From Amylostereum areolatum (Eukaryota > Basidiomycota > Agaricomycetes > Russulales > Stereaceae): a stretch of 64,000 nt of DNA. Below are positions 1 to 10,021 of the stretch, in pieces (position 1 is the stretch's first letter; the number at the start of each line of letters is the position of its first letter). The notes below the pieces were generated by a model. It saw only the letters and a program-made list of their open reading frames with translations, was not told the origin of the DNA and made no database searches. Made by a program: the position numbers and the translations under genes. The DNA lies in NCBI GenBank assembly GCA_012932865.1, contig SAXG01000061.1, forward strand, positions 124,001 to 188,000. Reading direction: 5' to 3'.

Positions 1-1
1 G

Positions 2-2206
2 GATGCGCCAGCGTCGTCTCCTCCCCCTCCGCCACCCCTACAGAGCTCGCGCCAGTTCAACCAGCTGCCCGAACTCCGCTTCAACACATCGCCCTCCAAC
101 AGGATATCCCCCGGGACGATCTATCGCGGTGCAGAGGTGCGTGCTTGCCATCGGCCACTCACACCCGTCTCACGATTTTGTACAGCTTCTCTCGACAGCC
201 TTCACCGACTCACCTATCGCTCCAAGTCGTCACCTCATCGTCGTCGCTGCTTCCGAACCCTCAGACGGTTCAGATGGCATCCAGAGCCTCGCCCCCCTCG
301 ATCGTGCGACGCGATGGCGCGAACTCGCCTCCAAACTCTCCCGCGAAAATGTCCACCTACATCTGATCCTCAACCCGAACTGTGCCGCCCAAGAATTCGT
401 TGATTTGTTCTACGAAGTCGTGCGTAAACTCCCCAGGATCCTGACGTATTTTTCTGACGCGATGGCACGTAGCTCGCCGGCCAGTCCTGCACCGAATCGG
501 CGCCCTGGTTCCCCTTCGACCACCTCAATTACAACATATACCTTTCCAACCAGTCCACCGTACCCTCCAACGCAAACCAGTCCACCTTATCCCGCAACGC
601 CGGTACGTGCTCGCCTTCGCTTTTTTTCTTACTTTTCTGGGACCTTTTCACGGCGGTATCGGAAGGTCTCTTCCGAGTCATTGCCAATCGATGATGTCAT
701 TCATGGAGAGGCGTGTCTCTGCAATGAGTCTGGCAGCAGATCCATTTATTCCCCGTTTTCGTTCTCTTTCGCATCACCACACACATTGACCTTGTCTCAC
801 CAGCTGGCCTTCCATATACCGGTCACACCCTCCCGCCAGCGATGCTCCCGCCAGCCTCAGCGCGACCTTCCATGCCTCGGAACAATTCCTACCCCCAGCC
901 TACCCCCCGTGTGTCACCTCCCACCAAGCTGGACCATCCGCGCCCAAGCATCGTCACCCAGCTCCAAAAAATGCACGGTCTGTCCAAGAAGCGGGCGCCT
1001 GCGCCTCCGCGCGACCCATTCATTCGAGATACGGACGATCCTCAAGTCCCGTTCCCCTCCTCCCCGCCCGCGAACTCATCGCGCGCGAGCGGCCCCTCGT
1101 CCTCATCGCCGCCGCTACCCACACAACGCTCGCGGCGCGGGACCGGCGGGACCAACGGCGGAGTCGCGAAGAAGGCCACAAGGCGTGTCCAAACAGGCGG
1201 ATATTCCGGAACGCAGCCCCGCATCGCGTCCCCCGACTCGTTGTCAGACACGTCCGCGCCGTCGCCCAGCACGGTAACCACCGCGTCTCCCGTACTCTCC
1301 CTGAACCCAGGCTACGTCGCGTCCCCCACCAGTCCCACTCATTTCCCACCGTCCGCGTTCAGCTCTGGTGAAGCCTCCGAGATGGTCTACCCTTCTGCGC
1401 CGCTCTCCGACACGGTCTCGCCCCCGGCGTGGGTCACGGCGAGCGACCCGGGACAGACGGCGCCCACGTCGGCGTTCGCAGGACGCAAGTCGTCGCTCGC
1501 GGATGGGATGGACACGTTCGCGGCCCCGCGACGGGCGTCGATCGCGGAGGTCGGCCCCCGCCCCCACGCGAACGCGCGGGTCTCGCCGCGGTCGTTCCCC
1601 GCGCATCCTGGCATGCGTTTGTCACCGCCCGCGCAAGGCCCGTATCCCGGCGCCTTCCCGCATCCCGAGATGGCGAGCCAGCTTCCGGGACAGATGAAGC
1701 CGTCCGAGTCTATCATCCCCGGTGGCCGGATGGCCAGCGCGTCCAACGGCCAAATGGCGACCACGCCGCCGCCGCCGCCTTCGCAAGCGGACGACGGGGA
1801 CAAGCCGTTCATATTCTACCCGGAATATGAAGACAACGCGCGGTCGATGGCGCCGCCCGCACACCCGCCCCCGCCCGCGCCCATGTATCAGCAGCAGATG
1901 CAGCAGCGACAACACTCGATGATCGCGCCGCCCAACTACCCGCCGCCGCGTTCGCACGGGTTCCCCTCCGCGCCGCCGCCCCTCCCGCACGAGTTTTCGG
2001 AGGCGGGCAACTTTCCGTCGTTGAACCTGCCGCCGTTTCATCAGCAAGTGGGCGGAGGGATGGTGATGGGGGCGGGGATGGGCGTGCAGGGGTATTGGGG
2101 CGCGACGGAGGGCGGGGACGGGTACGGGATGATGGGGTCGGGGATGGGGATGGTGATGGAGGGGGAGTATCCCGCGGCGGTGCAGGGCTGGCCTGGCTAT
2201 GCGTGA
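2..2206 (+). CDS. Mediator subunit 25-like protein, 5'-partial (VWA-type region plus Pro-rich tail)
   Basis: The gene enters from the left edge, so its start is missing. Reading frames join as 2-136, 186-419, 473-602 and 804-2206, with introns of 49, 53 and 201 bp; each join preserves the frame. The first three exons encode an alpha/beta segment: a helix with LLSTAF, a strand with HLIVVAASEP, then WRELASKLSRENVHLHLI and a helix ending LFYEV. This order resembles the second half of the Med25 von Willebrand factor A domain, which docks Med25 to Mediator. The last exon encodes about 465 residues rich in Pro, Ser, Gly and Met, with PPPPP runs and a Gly/Met-rich C-terminus, probably disordered. 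The Med25 assignment rests on the pattern of strands and helices from memory; another VWA-like nuclear protein is possible. Coding and frame are secure, the name less so. Confidence 0.55.
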
Positions 2207-2865
2207 GTGCGCACGCCTGTCGTGGGGTTTTGTTTTTTTCGTTTGGGTCTTGCTGGGTTTCCTTTTGCTTTTGTTCCCTGCCGGCTGCGCGCACGTCGTA
2301 CTTGCCTCGCCCTGCTTCCTCCCCATGTTGTATATTGGTAACTGCCACCATGCACGCTCGCTGTCGCACACATGCTCGTTTGTCGTTGTCGCTTTTCTCG
2401 TTCATTGGCACGCTCTCTCTTGGGACTCTGCGCGTTTTTTGTACATACCGTAGCTTCATTTTGTTTGTATCATAGCATCTCTTCTGTTGCACAGCATTCC
2501 TGTTTTATGAGTGAGCCGAGGATGAGTTCTCGTTGCATGTCTCATTGCCATAAGTTCAGGGCCTTCCCACGGTACCATTGCGCGCTCGACAACGCTTGCT
2601 AAGTCATTCGGTCTTCTCTTCACACCCACCAACCACCACGACCCATCTACCAAAACTTCCTTGGTTCGCCATGGCTCTCAATGTTACGCACCCTTCCTCC
2701 TCTTTGACCGCTTCTCCTCCACTCTGTACACCCTTTCCTGCGGATCAGGGCATGGTTTACGACGAGCCGTGCCCACTCCGAGTTCCGCGCCTCAACAAGG
2801 CCTAAGTTTCTTCGTGGTGGCTCTCCTCCACGTCGCCTGGTAAGCGGCTCATTTCCAGAGTCGTT

Positions 2866-2913
2866 GTCTTTCCCCGACAAGCAGAAAATATATATTGCTT
2901 GTCGAGGAAAGAC
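2866..2913. repeat. Inverted repeat / hairpin, 18-bp arms
   Basis: Arms at 2866-2883 and 2896-2913 are reverse complements with a single mismatch, around a 12-bp A/T-rich loop. Read as RNA from the minus strand, the mismatch becomes a G-U pair, so the stem is continuous. It could be a transcription terminator-like structure, a remnant of a small inverted-repeat element or a small-RNA precursor. The sequence alone does not decide. Confidence 0.75.
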
Positions 2914-2958
2914 AAGGGCACCCCCATCGTGTGTACAAGCGAATGACGAATATTCTCC

Positions 2959-3372
2959 GTGGTCAGCGTGCTAACCCCGTCTCCACCGAATCAGACGGGG
3001 GGAGAACCTTGCCATTTTTACCGCCCGTGCTGGTGTATCGGTCATATTAGGACGGTGCACCGGATTCCGAGAGTGTTGCCTAGGACAGGTCATGTCGGAT
3101 GGCCGGGAAAATCACCTTCAATCCCAGACAACGAACGCTCGTGGTCAGCGCCTCGCTCCCGCACGGCTACAGGTACGGAGTCAATCTTCACCCACACCAG
3201 TGTTCGGCGAGCCGGCTGGCATATCGATCATACGAAGACCGTGCACCGACTCTCAAGAGTGTTCCCCAGGACAGGTCATGTCGGATTGTCGGGCAAACGA
3301 CCCCCAACCCGAGAACCTTCCCGCAAGCCTCCGCCTCGCTTCCGCACGACTGCAGCTACAGACCCAGGCTTC
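2959..3372. repeat. Degenerate tandem repeat, about 186 bp unit, two full copies and a partial third
   Basis: The block GGACAGGTCATGTCGGAT occurs at 3083 and again at 3269, and GTGCACCG occurs at 3055 and 3241, both 186 bp apart. The block starting GGTCAGCG recurs at 2961 and 3143. A shorter third match (CCTCGCTTCCGCACG near 3339) lines up with 3151. The array ends about 70 bp before the Argonaute TATA-like element, so it lies in or next to the promoter region. Confidence 0.8.
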
Positions 3373-3444
3373 TCCCACGCGAGTCACTAGTGATCCCGGG
3401 CGCCGTGCGTGCGTGCGAAACCCCCACCGAGCGTCCAACCATCC

Positions 3445-3452
3445 TATATAAA
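3445..3452 (+). promoter_or_regulatory. TATA-like element upstream of Argonaute
   Basis: TATATAAA lies 90 bp upstream of the Argonaute ATG at 3542, a normal distance for a fungal core promoter with a short 5' UTR. No other TATA-like run sits closer to the start. The link to this gene is from position only. Confidence 0.5.
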
Positions 3453-3541
3453 CCCCATCCCTTGCTCGACCTCTCTCTATCACACTATCCCCCACCATTC
3501 CCCACCAGTAACTCTTACAACTACCATCACACTCATCATAT

Positions 3542-6500
3542 ATGTCGTACCGCGAAAACCAACCGCGCGCTCGAGGTGGGGCAGGCCCCGCCCGAGGTGC
3601 TGGCGATCGCCCAGGTCAAGGACGCGGCGGGAGAGGCTATAGCGGTGGCCCTGGCAGCTTCCAAAGTGGCCAGGCTCGAGGCGGCTTACAAGGCGGGCCA
3701 GCTCGAGGCGGCTTCGATGGTGAACGAGGTCGAGGCGGCTTCGACGGTAGTCGAGGTCGAGGTGGTTTCGACGGCGGTCGAGGTCGAGGTGGCTTCGACG
3801 GCGGACGAGGTAGAGGCTTCCATCCAGCACCTCGTGGTCGCGGCACTTTCGCGGACGTGCCCATCATCTACAACCCCGCCCCCGGCCAGCCCCTCACTGT
3901 CGACGCCCGCATTGCGAAGGCCGGCGACCTCATCAGAAAGCTCAAGGAGAAGAAGTCCGGTCCCGAGCACCCTGTTCGCCCCGGATATGGCACCGTGAGC
4001 TTCCCTTGTTTGTGTTCTTATGCGATCCCAGTCACTGACTGACTCTGGCATACAGGCTGGAAAGGCCGTCGTCCTCCGCGCGAATTTCTTCCCCATCAAC
4101 GTCACCAAGGATAAGTACTACGAGTACAGTGTCGAGATCTCGCCTGAGCCCAAGTCCCAGAAAAGCCGGGTGAAACGCCGCATCTTGGACCTGTTCCAGC
4201 AGACCAAAGAGGCCTCGCAGTATAGCTCCTCCATCGTCCACGACGGTTCGCAGAGGTTTATCTCCGCTCGCAAGCTTCCACAACCACTTGGCGGTAGCGT
4301 CTCCTTCTACGAGGAGGGCGACAAAGGCCCCTCTAACGGTGCAGATGTGTATACGGTCACCGTCAAGTTCACAAAGGAATTGCCGACCAGCCCACTCAAG
4401 AGGTGTGTACTTAGCGTGGGTCGTTGTTTTGCGCTCGTTCTCATTGTTCTTCAGGTACCTAGAGGGCGATATTGACAAACCGGACGAAGAAGTCGCTCCC
4501 CTGATCTCTGCTCTCAACCTCGTCATCCACAAGCAGGCTTCGCAGAATGGATACAGATTCGGTCGCAACCGGCATTTCTTCGATGACGAGGAAAAGGGTT
4601 CGCTTGGCGGTCGTTTGTGGGCATACATGGGCTTTTTCTCCTCCGTTCGGCCCGTCTACAAGCAGCTGATGGTCAACGTCAACGTCTGTATGACCGCGTT
4701 TCACCAACCCGGCAACCTCGCGGAGGCGATGGCGGCGTTCAACGCGGGCTCGTACGGAGCTAATCCGCAAGAGTTCATGAGCAAGGTCAAAATATCGACG
4801 CAGCATCTAGGATACAAGAGGATCAGGACCGTCAAAAGGATCGTTGGCAATGGCACTGCGGTCACTCAGAAGTTCAAGTGCAATGAGTACGGGGGCGGTC
4901 TCATATCGGTTCAGCAGTACTACAAACGCAGTGCGTGTTCTTGTCTTATCTTCAACGCCTTCTGTGCTCTGACCGACTTTTTCTAGAGTACAACATCGTC
5001 CTTCGTCACCCCAACCTTTCGGTCGTGGACGTCGGCAGTCCTGGCAAGCCGACCTATCTTCCCGTCGAGCTTTGCACCATCGAACCTGGGGAGCCGCATT
5101 TCGGAAAATTGTCCTCCCAAGAGACACGTAGCATGCTCAGCCTCGCCAGTCGGCGTCCAGCAGTTAATGCGCACCACATCGTCCAGCAAGGGCTGCCTAA
5201 GCTCGGCTTAGCTACGTCAAATAACCTCCTCGTCGAGTTCGGCGTCTCTGTCTCGTCAGAGATGACTGTTATTCCCGCCCGCGAACTTCCTCCTCCTTGC
5301 ATCACATACAAGAAGGGCCAGGTTAACCCCAAGAATGGCAGCTGGAACATCATGAACGTCCAATTTCAACGTGGCGCCGGAGCCTCCAACTGGAAGGTTC
5401 TCGTCGTCGTCGATGGTCGCCCCATGTTCAAGGATGCCAACGATCCGAGCCTCAAGGGCTTCGTCAACGCGTTCGTGGACAAGTGCACGCGCATTGGAAT
5501 GTCAGTGCCACAGCCTTCGCAGACTGTGTTCGCCAACCTCCCCAATCGCGAGGACCAACCGGGTCGACCTGGCGCCATGCGGGCTCTGGAGCAAGCCATG
5601 GCACAGCTTGTAGGCAAGGACACCTGGAAGGACGTGGATTTCGTTCTCGTACTCCTGCAGGCCATGGACGACTTCATTTATCCCTGCGTCAAGCGCTTGG
5701 CTGCCGTCAAGTTCGGCGTGCATACCCAGTGTCTCCAACTGGACAAGGCCCTCAGTAACAGAGGCCAGGACCAATATCTTTCGAACGTTGCCCTCAAGGT
5801 GAACGCAAAACTTGGTGGAATCAACCACTGCCTGGATCGGTCCTCCATGGCCTGGCTTTCTCAGAAGAGTACCATGATGGTCGGTATAGACGTCACACAT
5901 CCCAGTCCTAGCAGTATCTCCGGGACGCCGTCCATAGCCGGGGTCGTGGCCAGCGTCGACTCGAATTTTGCCCAATTTCCCGCGAGCCTTCGATTGCAGA
6001 AATCGAAACAAGAGGTACGTTTGGATTTTACCGTGGCTGTATACCTGCACTTATCGTCGCGGTGCTTCCCTCCAGGGAATCGCGGAGCTCGCCGATATGA
6101 TGATCGAGCGGTTGTTGGCATACCAGAAACACAGTAAGAGCCTCCCCGAGCGGGTTCTGGTCTTCCGTGATGGTGTATCTGAGGTCGGTTCCCTCGTCCA
6201 ATCTTTTTGGTGACATGTTTTCAGGTTTATCTTTACAGGGGCAATATGATAAAGTCCTCCGCGAGGAGCTACCTCAACTCTTCGAAGCCTTCAAACGCAT
6301 CGATCCAAAGAAGCCCAACTACCACCCCACACTCAGCATCGTCATCTGCGGGAAGCGTCACCACGCGAGAGCCTACCCCACGGTTGAAGGCGCCGCGGAC
6401 GGGAAGGGCAACACGCGCCCGGGGACAGTGATCGACAAGGGCATCACCTCCGTCCGCGATTTCGACTTCTACCTTCAGCCCCACGCTGCCCTTCAGGGCA

Positions 6501-6859
6501 ACGTGCGCTCGACGCACTACGTCGTTATATACGACGAGAACAAGCTTGGCGCGGACGAGATCCAGCAGGTGGTTCATTCGACCAGTTACTTGTGGGCGCG
6601 CGCGACCAAGGCGGTCAGTTTGATTCCGCCGGCGTATTGTGCGGACGTCGTCTGCGAGCAGGCGAGGTACTGGATACAGGGTTTCCTCAACCACGTGTTC
6701 GAGGGCTCATCCACGGGATCGGAGGGCTCTAAAGAGACAGGCGGGGCGCACGCGAGAAGGAAGAGGGAGGAGGCGGAGGCGAACGTATACCAGGCTGCGC
6801 AGAGGATGTGGGCGGGCGGGCTACATGACAATTTGAAGGGCAGTATGTTCTATATGTGA
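3542..6859 (+). CDS. Argonaute (small-RNA-guided silencing protein)
   Basis: Six exons (3542-3994, 4056-4402, 4455-4930, 4987-6014, 6076-6183, 6239-6859) give a 1010-residue protein, the usual size for a eukaryotic Argonaute. The N-terminus is a run of RGG/GFDGGRGRG repeats, a likely arginine-methylation and RNA-binding tail. The N domain and linker follow, then PAZ (around residue 330-430), MID, and PIWI. In PIWI the slicer residues line up as Asp727 (GIDVTHP), Glu768 (KQEGI), Asp800 (FRDGVSEGQY) and Asp940 (AYCADVV), a DEDD set. Many animal enzymes have His in the last place; Asp there is known in catalytically active fungal Argonautes, so slicing is plausible. The C-terminus ends in FYM, close to the usual aromatic/aliphatic end. 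Family membership is certain; which silencing pathway it serves is not visible here. Confidence 0.97.
3704..3812 (+). repeat. 27-bp coding minisatellite in the Argonaute N-terminus
   Basis: Four near-identical 27-bp units encode the nine-residue motif GFDGGRGRG with small changes (ERGRG, SRGRG, GRGRG). The array lies inside exon 1 and stays in frame. Such arrays can gain or lose units between strains without breaking the frame. Confidence 0.85.
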
Positions 6860-7746
6860 GCGCCCTCGTCCTGCCTTTAGCGACTGTAAAACATGGCAGG
6901 GGAGTTCTGTATGGTGTATGGCCTTGAATGGCTTTGGTGTACTATTATTTTGCAAACGTTAGGAGCTGTCTTCTTTTTCTACCAGTACATTGTCTCGCGT
7001 TATTCTCTCTTGATATCTGGGTACTCCTGCTGTGCCATTTCGGACCACGCTATTCTCAAGGCGAAGACCGGTGAGGCTCGTCCGTCTCGGTTTGAGCCCA
7101 GTGCGTTAACAGTCGTTCATTTCCATACTGTTCCGTTGACGATATTTTGGTTCCGTCTCAGCATCCGATGCGGCCCGTATATCAGCGTGGATCTGACCGT
7201 GGAGGTTTCATATGCCAACAATGTCATGCTATCGCCAATGATGGGAGTTGCGACATCGGCGACGCGCTTATTTTGATTTTCCTTTCCACTGGTCGGTCAA
7301 CAAATCCCCTCTCACTCTTTACGTTGTGATGCTCAACGGACACCCAATCGACATATAGGGCAGGCTCTACGGGAGCATGGATGTCCTCAAGAGCAATAAC
7401 AGTCTAGCCGGGATTTATAACCCTAATTGATTCTCGACGCAGCGGTTTCTGCTGCCCCTGAAGGCCTGAAGGTCTGAGATCTGGAGAAGCATTGTCGCGT
7501 AATCCCATTAGGCCACATCCTCCTCGACAAGATCTTGGTGGGATCTGTGATGCATCTCGGGTGCCTAGCCCCTGGGCCGTGCGCGTGAATCGCCGAGTCC
7601 CGACGCCAACGATTTTTAATTTGGTTCCAGTCAGTATAAACGGGCTGCAGCCGCTGCCTTGTCCGATAGGGCTCTTCTACCCACTTCCTTCCTTTTATCA
7701 CCCCGCCTGCTCTCCCCCCCTCATCCCGACCGTCCGTACGCCGTCC
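6860..7746. other. Spacer after Argonaute
   Basis: No gene supported. A 127-codon open frame at 6893-7276 is hydrophobic but overlaps the likely 3' UTR and has no splice or family support. A TATAAA-like run (7634-7640, AGTATAAACG) may belong to the promoter of the next gene. Confidence 0.5.
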
Positions 7747-9602
7747 ATGGAGAACTGGGAATACTACCTTCCGCTGTTGAGCACTACGCTGCTGGCCCCT
7801 GCTACGACGGAAGCGATCGCGGAAGCAACACGTAACCTGTACGAAACATCGTCGCCGTCACTCTTCTGTTACTGATCCCTTTCCCGCTTACGAACAGTTT
7901 CGGACCTGTGGTACTTGGTGTCTTCTTCAGCCTGGTTTTACTCGGTGTTTCGACGACACAGGTGAGTACCTTGCACCCTGCTGCATTCTGCTTCCTCACA
8001 TATTTCCCTTTAGGCGCATGTGTACTATCAAACGTTCAAGAAGTAAGTCTAGTTGTCGATTGAACCTTGAAGACTGCCTTTTGATGCGACATAACAGGGA
8101 TAAGCTTTGGATTAAATACTATGTGCGTTCTTGTCACCCTGCTAGCCCATGTCCTGCACTTATTGGCACATCCCTACTCACGTCATTCTTTAGATAGCGG
8201 CCCTTTTTTCGTTCGATATCATCAGCTCGGCGTTTGATCTGACCTTCATCTATATCTCTCTGGTCAAACATTTTGGTGTGTTTCATTTTTAAGCAGTGCC
8301 GTCTTCGATCTGATTTTTCTGGCTCGTCGCGGTCAGGATACCAACAGACGGCGGAGAGGGCAAACTGGCGTAAGTCTTATGTGTGTTTCGCAACAATAAC
8401 TGGCCTTCTGACGGAACGTTTGGGCAGTGTTATTCTGCAGTGAGTGATCTTGTTGTGACCGCCCACACAATCGCTTATATTCCGTCCTCGTGCGTTCAGA
8501 CAGGGGTATAATGGTAGGATCTTCGTACGTCTTCTGCAGTTAAAACTGAGGTTATAACGTAGGGCCTTATGGGCTGCATGGTCCAATGCTACTTCGCTTG
8601 GCGCATTTTTGTCCTCACACGCAACCGCATTGTGCCATCCCTAGTCGTCTTACTGGCCGTTAGTGGTTTCGGTATGTTCGTCATGTCCTCAGACAATATT
8701 TTTATTGAAACACCCCCCGCTCCTTCATAGCTGCCTCGGTTGTCCTATCGGTTGTTGCGAATCGTTTCCCTCATTACGTCGATTTCCATAAGTTCAGGGC
8801 GTCCCCCATCGTCTGGCTAACGGCGTGCGCGGCGAGCAACTTTATCATCGCGATCAGTCTGGCGAGATACTTGGTGCGATCTACCAAATTTATGAGTCCC
8901 GTTCTTATGCTGACAGCTGTCGTCAATAGTGGACTCGCAAGTCGGACCATTTTCACGGCGATAGCCCGGTAGACAAGATAATTCGACGTAGGCATCCTTA
9001 CGTCTCTGTCAAATATCCTCGTCTAATCTTCACTTATACCAGTGACCATGCAAACTGGCTTACTCCCCGCCGTCATTGCAATGATCGATCTTTTCCTCTA
9101 CGTATTCATGACGAAGGTAAGACAACACCTCTTCATAAAAACTTGATCGCTGACCTTTTGAGTGCAGACTGCTGCAGCGTATGTTCCTCTTTCCAAGAAG
9201 TTCGTCCGCATAAATAACCAATATGTTTAGGCTGGCCTTCAACATCATTCTTCCCAAGCTCTACGTCAACTCACTCATGTCTAGCCTCAACACGCGGAAA
9301 GTCTGGTCGTTCGGATCCAGCTCCGACTCCCACAATTCTAACGGCCCCACGCTTCCGCAACGACGTGTACGTACCTCGCAGTCCTTCATTTCCCGGTTAG
9401 AATGAACCTTCTGTCTCCTATCCAGGGAGATGTGATCAGCCTGAGCACTGTATCGCGCCCGCAAGTCTTTGTCACTGTCGAGTCGCATCACCACCGAGAG
9501 GAGTCGCTCTATGCGGAGAAAGACGAGACTACCACAACCTCGAGCGATGTCTACAAAGGACTGGATGACAAACAGCAGGCGGAGAGCGAGTCGTCCGTTT
9601 GA
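7747..9602 (+). CDS. DUF6534-type multi-pass membrane protein
   Basis: The protein is spread over about 14 short exons. The clearest joins are 7747-7838 to 7898-7961, then 8014-8042, 8098-8122, 8194-8275 and 8337-8369. Two or three microexons of roughly 10-14 nt around 8428-8520 are uncertain. Later exons include the segment at 8560-8670, 8731-8874, 9054-9117 and 9231-9602. Reading across gives an N-terminus with FGPVVLGVFF and a short QAHVYYQTFKKDKLWIKYY loop, then helices such as LMGCMVQCYFAWRIF and LLPAVIAMIDLFLYVF, then ALAFNIILPKLYVNSLMSSLN and a Ser/Thr/Glu-rich tail. This order of about seven membrane segments with the final NSLMSSLN motif is typical of the Agaricomycete DUF6534 family. 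Its biochemical role is unknown. The highly fragmented exon structure is also usual for the family. Confidence 0.85.
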
Positions 9603-9787
9603 TTATACCGTTCTCAGGCTCATATTGTAACTTCTACTTCACGCCACGTTATTCATCCCACGATAATTTCTTGGGATCACTGCGTATGTATCTACCATTC
9701 TGACGGCGAAGCAAGGCGGCGGTCGTCTGAACAGGTGGGAAAACATGAGAGTGGCAACTGGCAATTCGCAGTTCGCAGTTCGGGAAG

Positions 9788-9831
9788 CTCGCCCGGCGAG
9801 TAGTCTACTTTTATTAGTGACGCGCTTGTCG
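9788..9831. repeat. Candidate left terminus of the DUF6589-RecQ unit
   Basis: It starts with the near-palindrome CTCGCCCGGCGAG (9788-9800) and continues with TTATTAG and CGCGCTTGTCG. The inverted counterpart is at 15995-16033. The next 25 bp (GAGTGAGCGAGGGAG) also resembles part of the right end. Confidence 0.4.
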
Positions 9832-10021
9832 AGTGAGCGAGGGAGTTCGCTAAGGGGTCTTGTCAAGGCCTCGGAATGACATAATCACGAGGTGCCGAGC
9901 TGTTGTCGAAGGAAAAAAATCATTTAATTGATCGCAATCTGAACCGCCGCAAGTCGACTCGGCTTCATTTTCCCCATCGCTCCCCACTGTTTTTCCTCCG
10001 CTCTCCTCTCTTCACATCAAC

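Larger units (their letters stand above)
2207..3541. other. Spacer between the Med25-like gene and Argonaute
   Basis: No convincing gene is seen. The first 450 bp is T-rich and probably includes the 3' UTR of the upstream gene. The rest holds an 18-bp-arm hairpin, a degenerate 186-bp tandem repeat and the Argonaute promoter, each listed separately. Open frames here lack protein-like composition. Confidence 0.6.

Noticed and set aside
3..1277. 424-codon frame at the left edge as one protein
   Set aside because: Only its 186-419 part fits the VWA-like pattern; splice sites move the true frame, and the last exon reads well only in the other frame.
3099..3998. 299-codon plus-strand frame over the Argonaute promoter and exon 1
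   Set aside because: It runs through the tandem repeat and overlaps Argonaute exon 1 in another frame; its Val/Ala/Glu-rich end is the frame-shifted reading of the RGG minisatellite.
6893..7276. Hydrophobic frame after Argonaute as a small membrane protein
   Set aside because: No start context, no homologous pattern, and it lies in likely 3' UTR; hydrophobicity comes from T-rich sequence.
9867..9897. Inverted repeat CCTCG ... CGAGG as element end
   Set aside because: Only 5-bp arms; this is expected by chance in this base composition.
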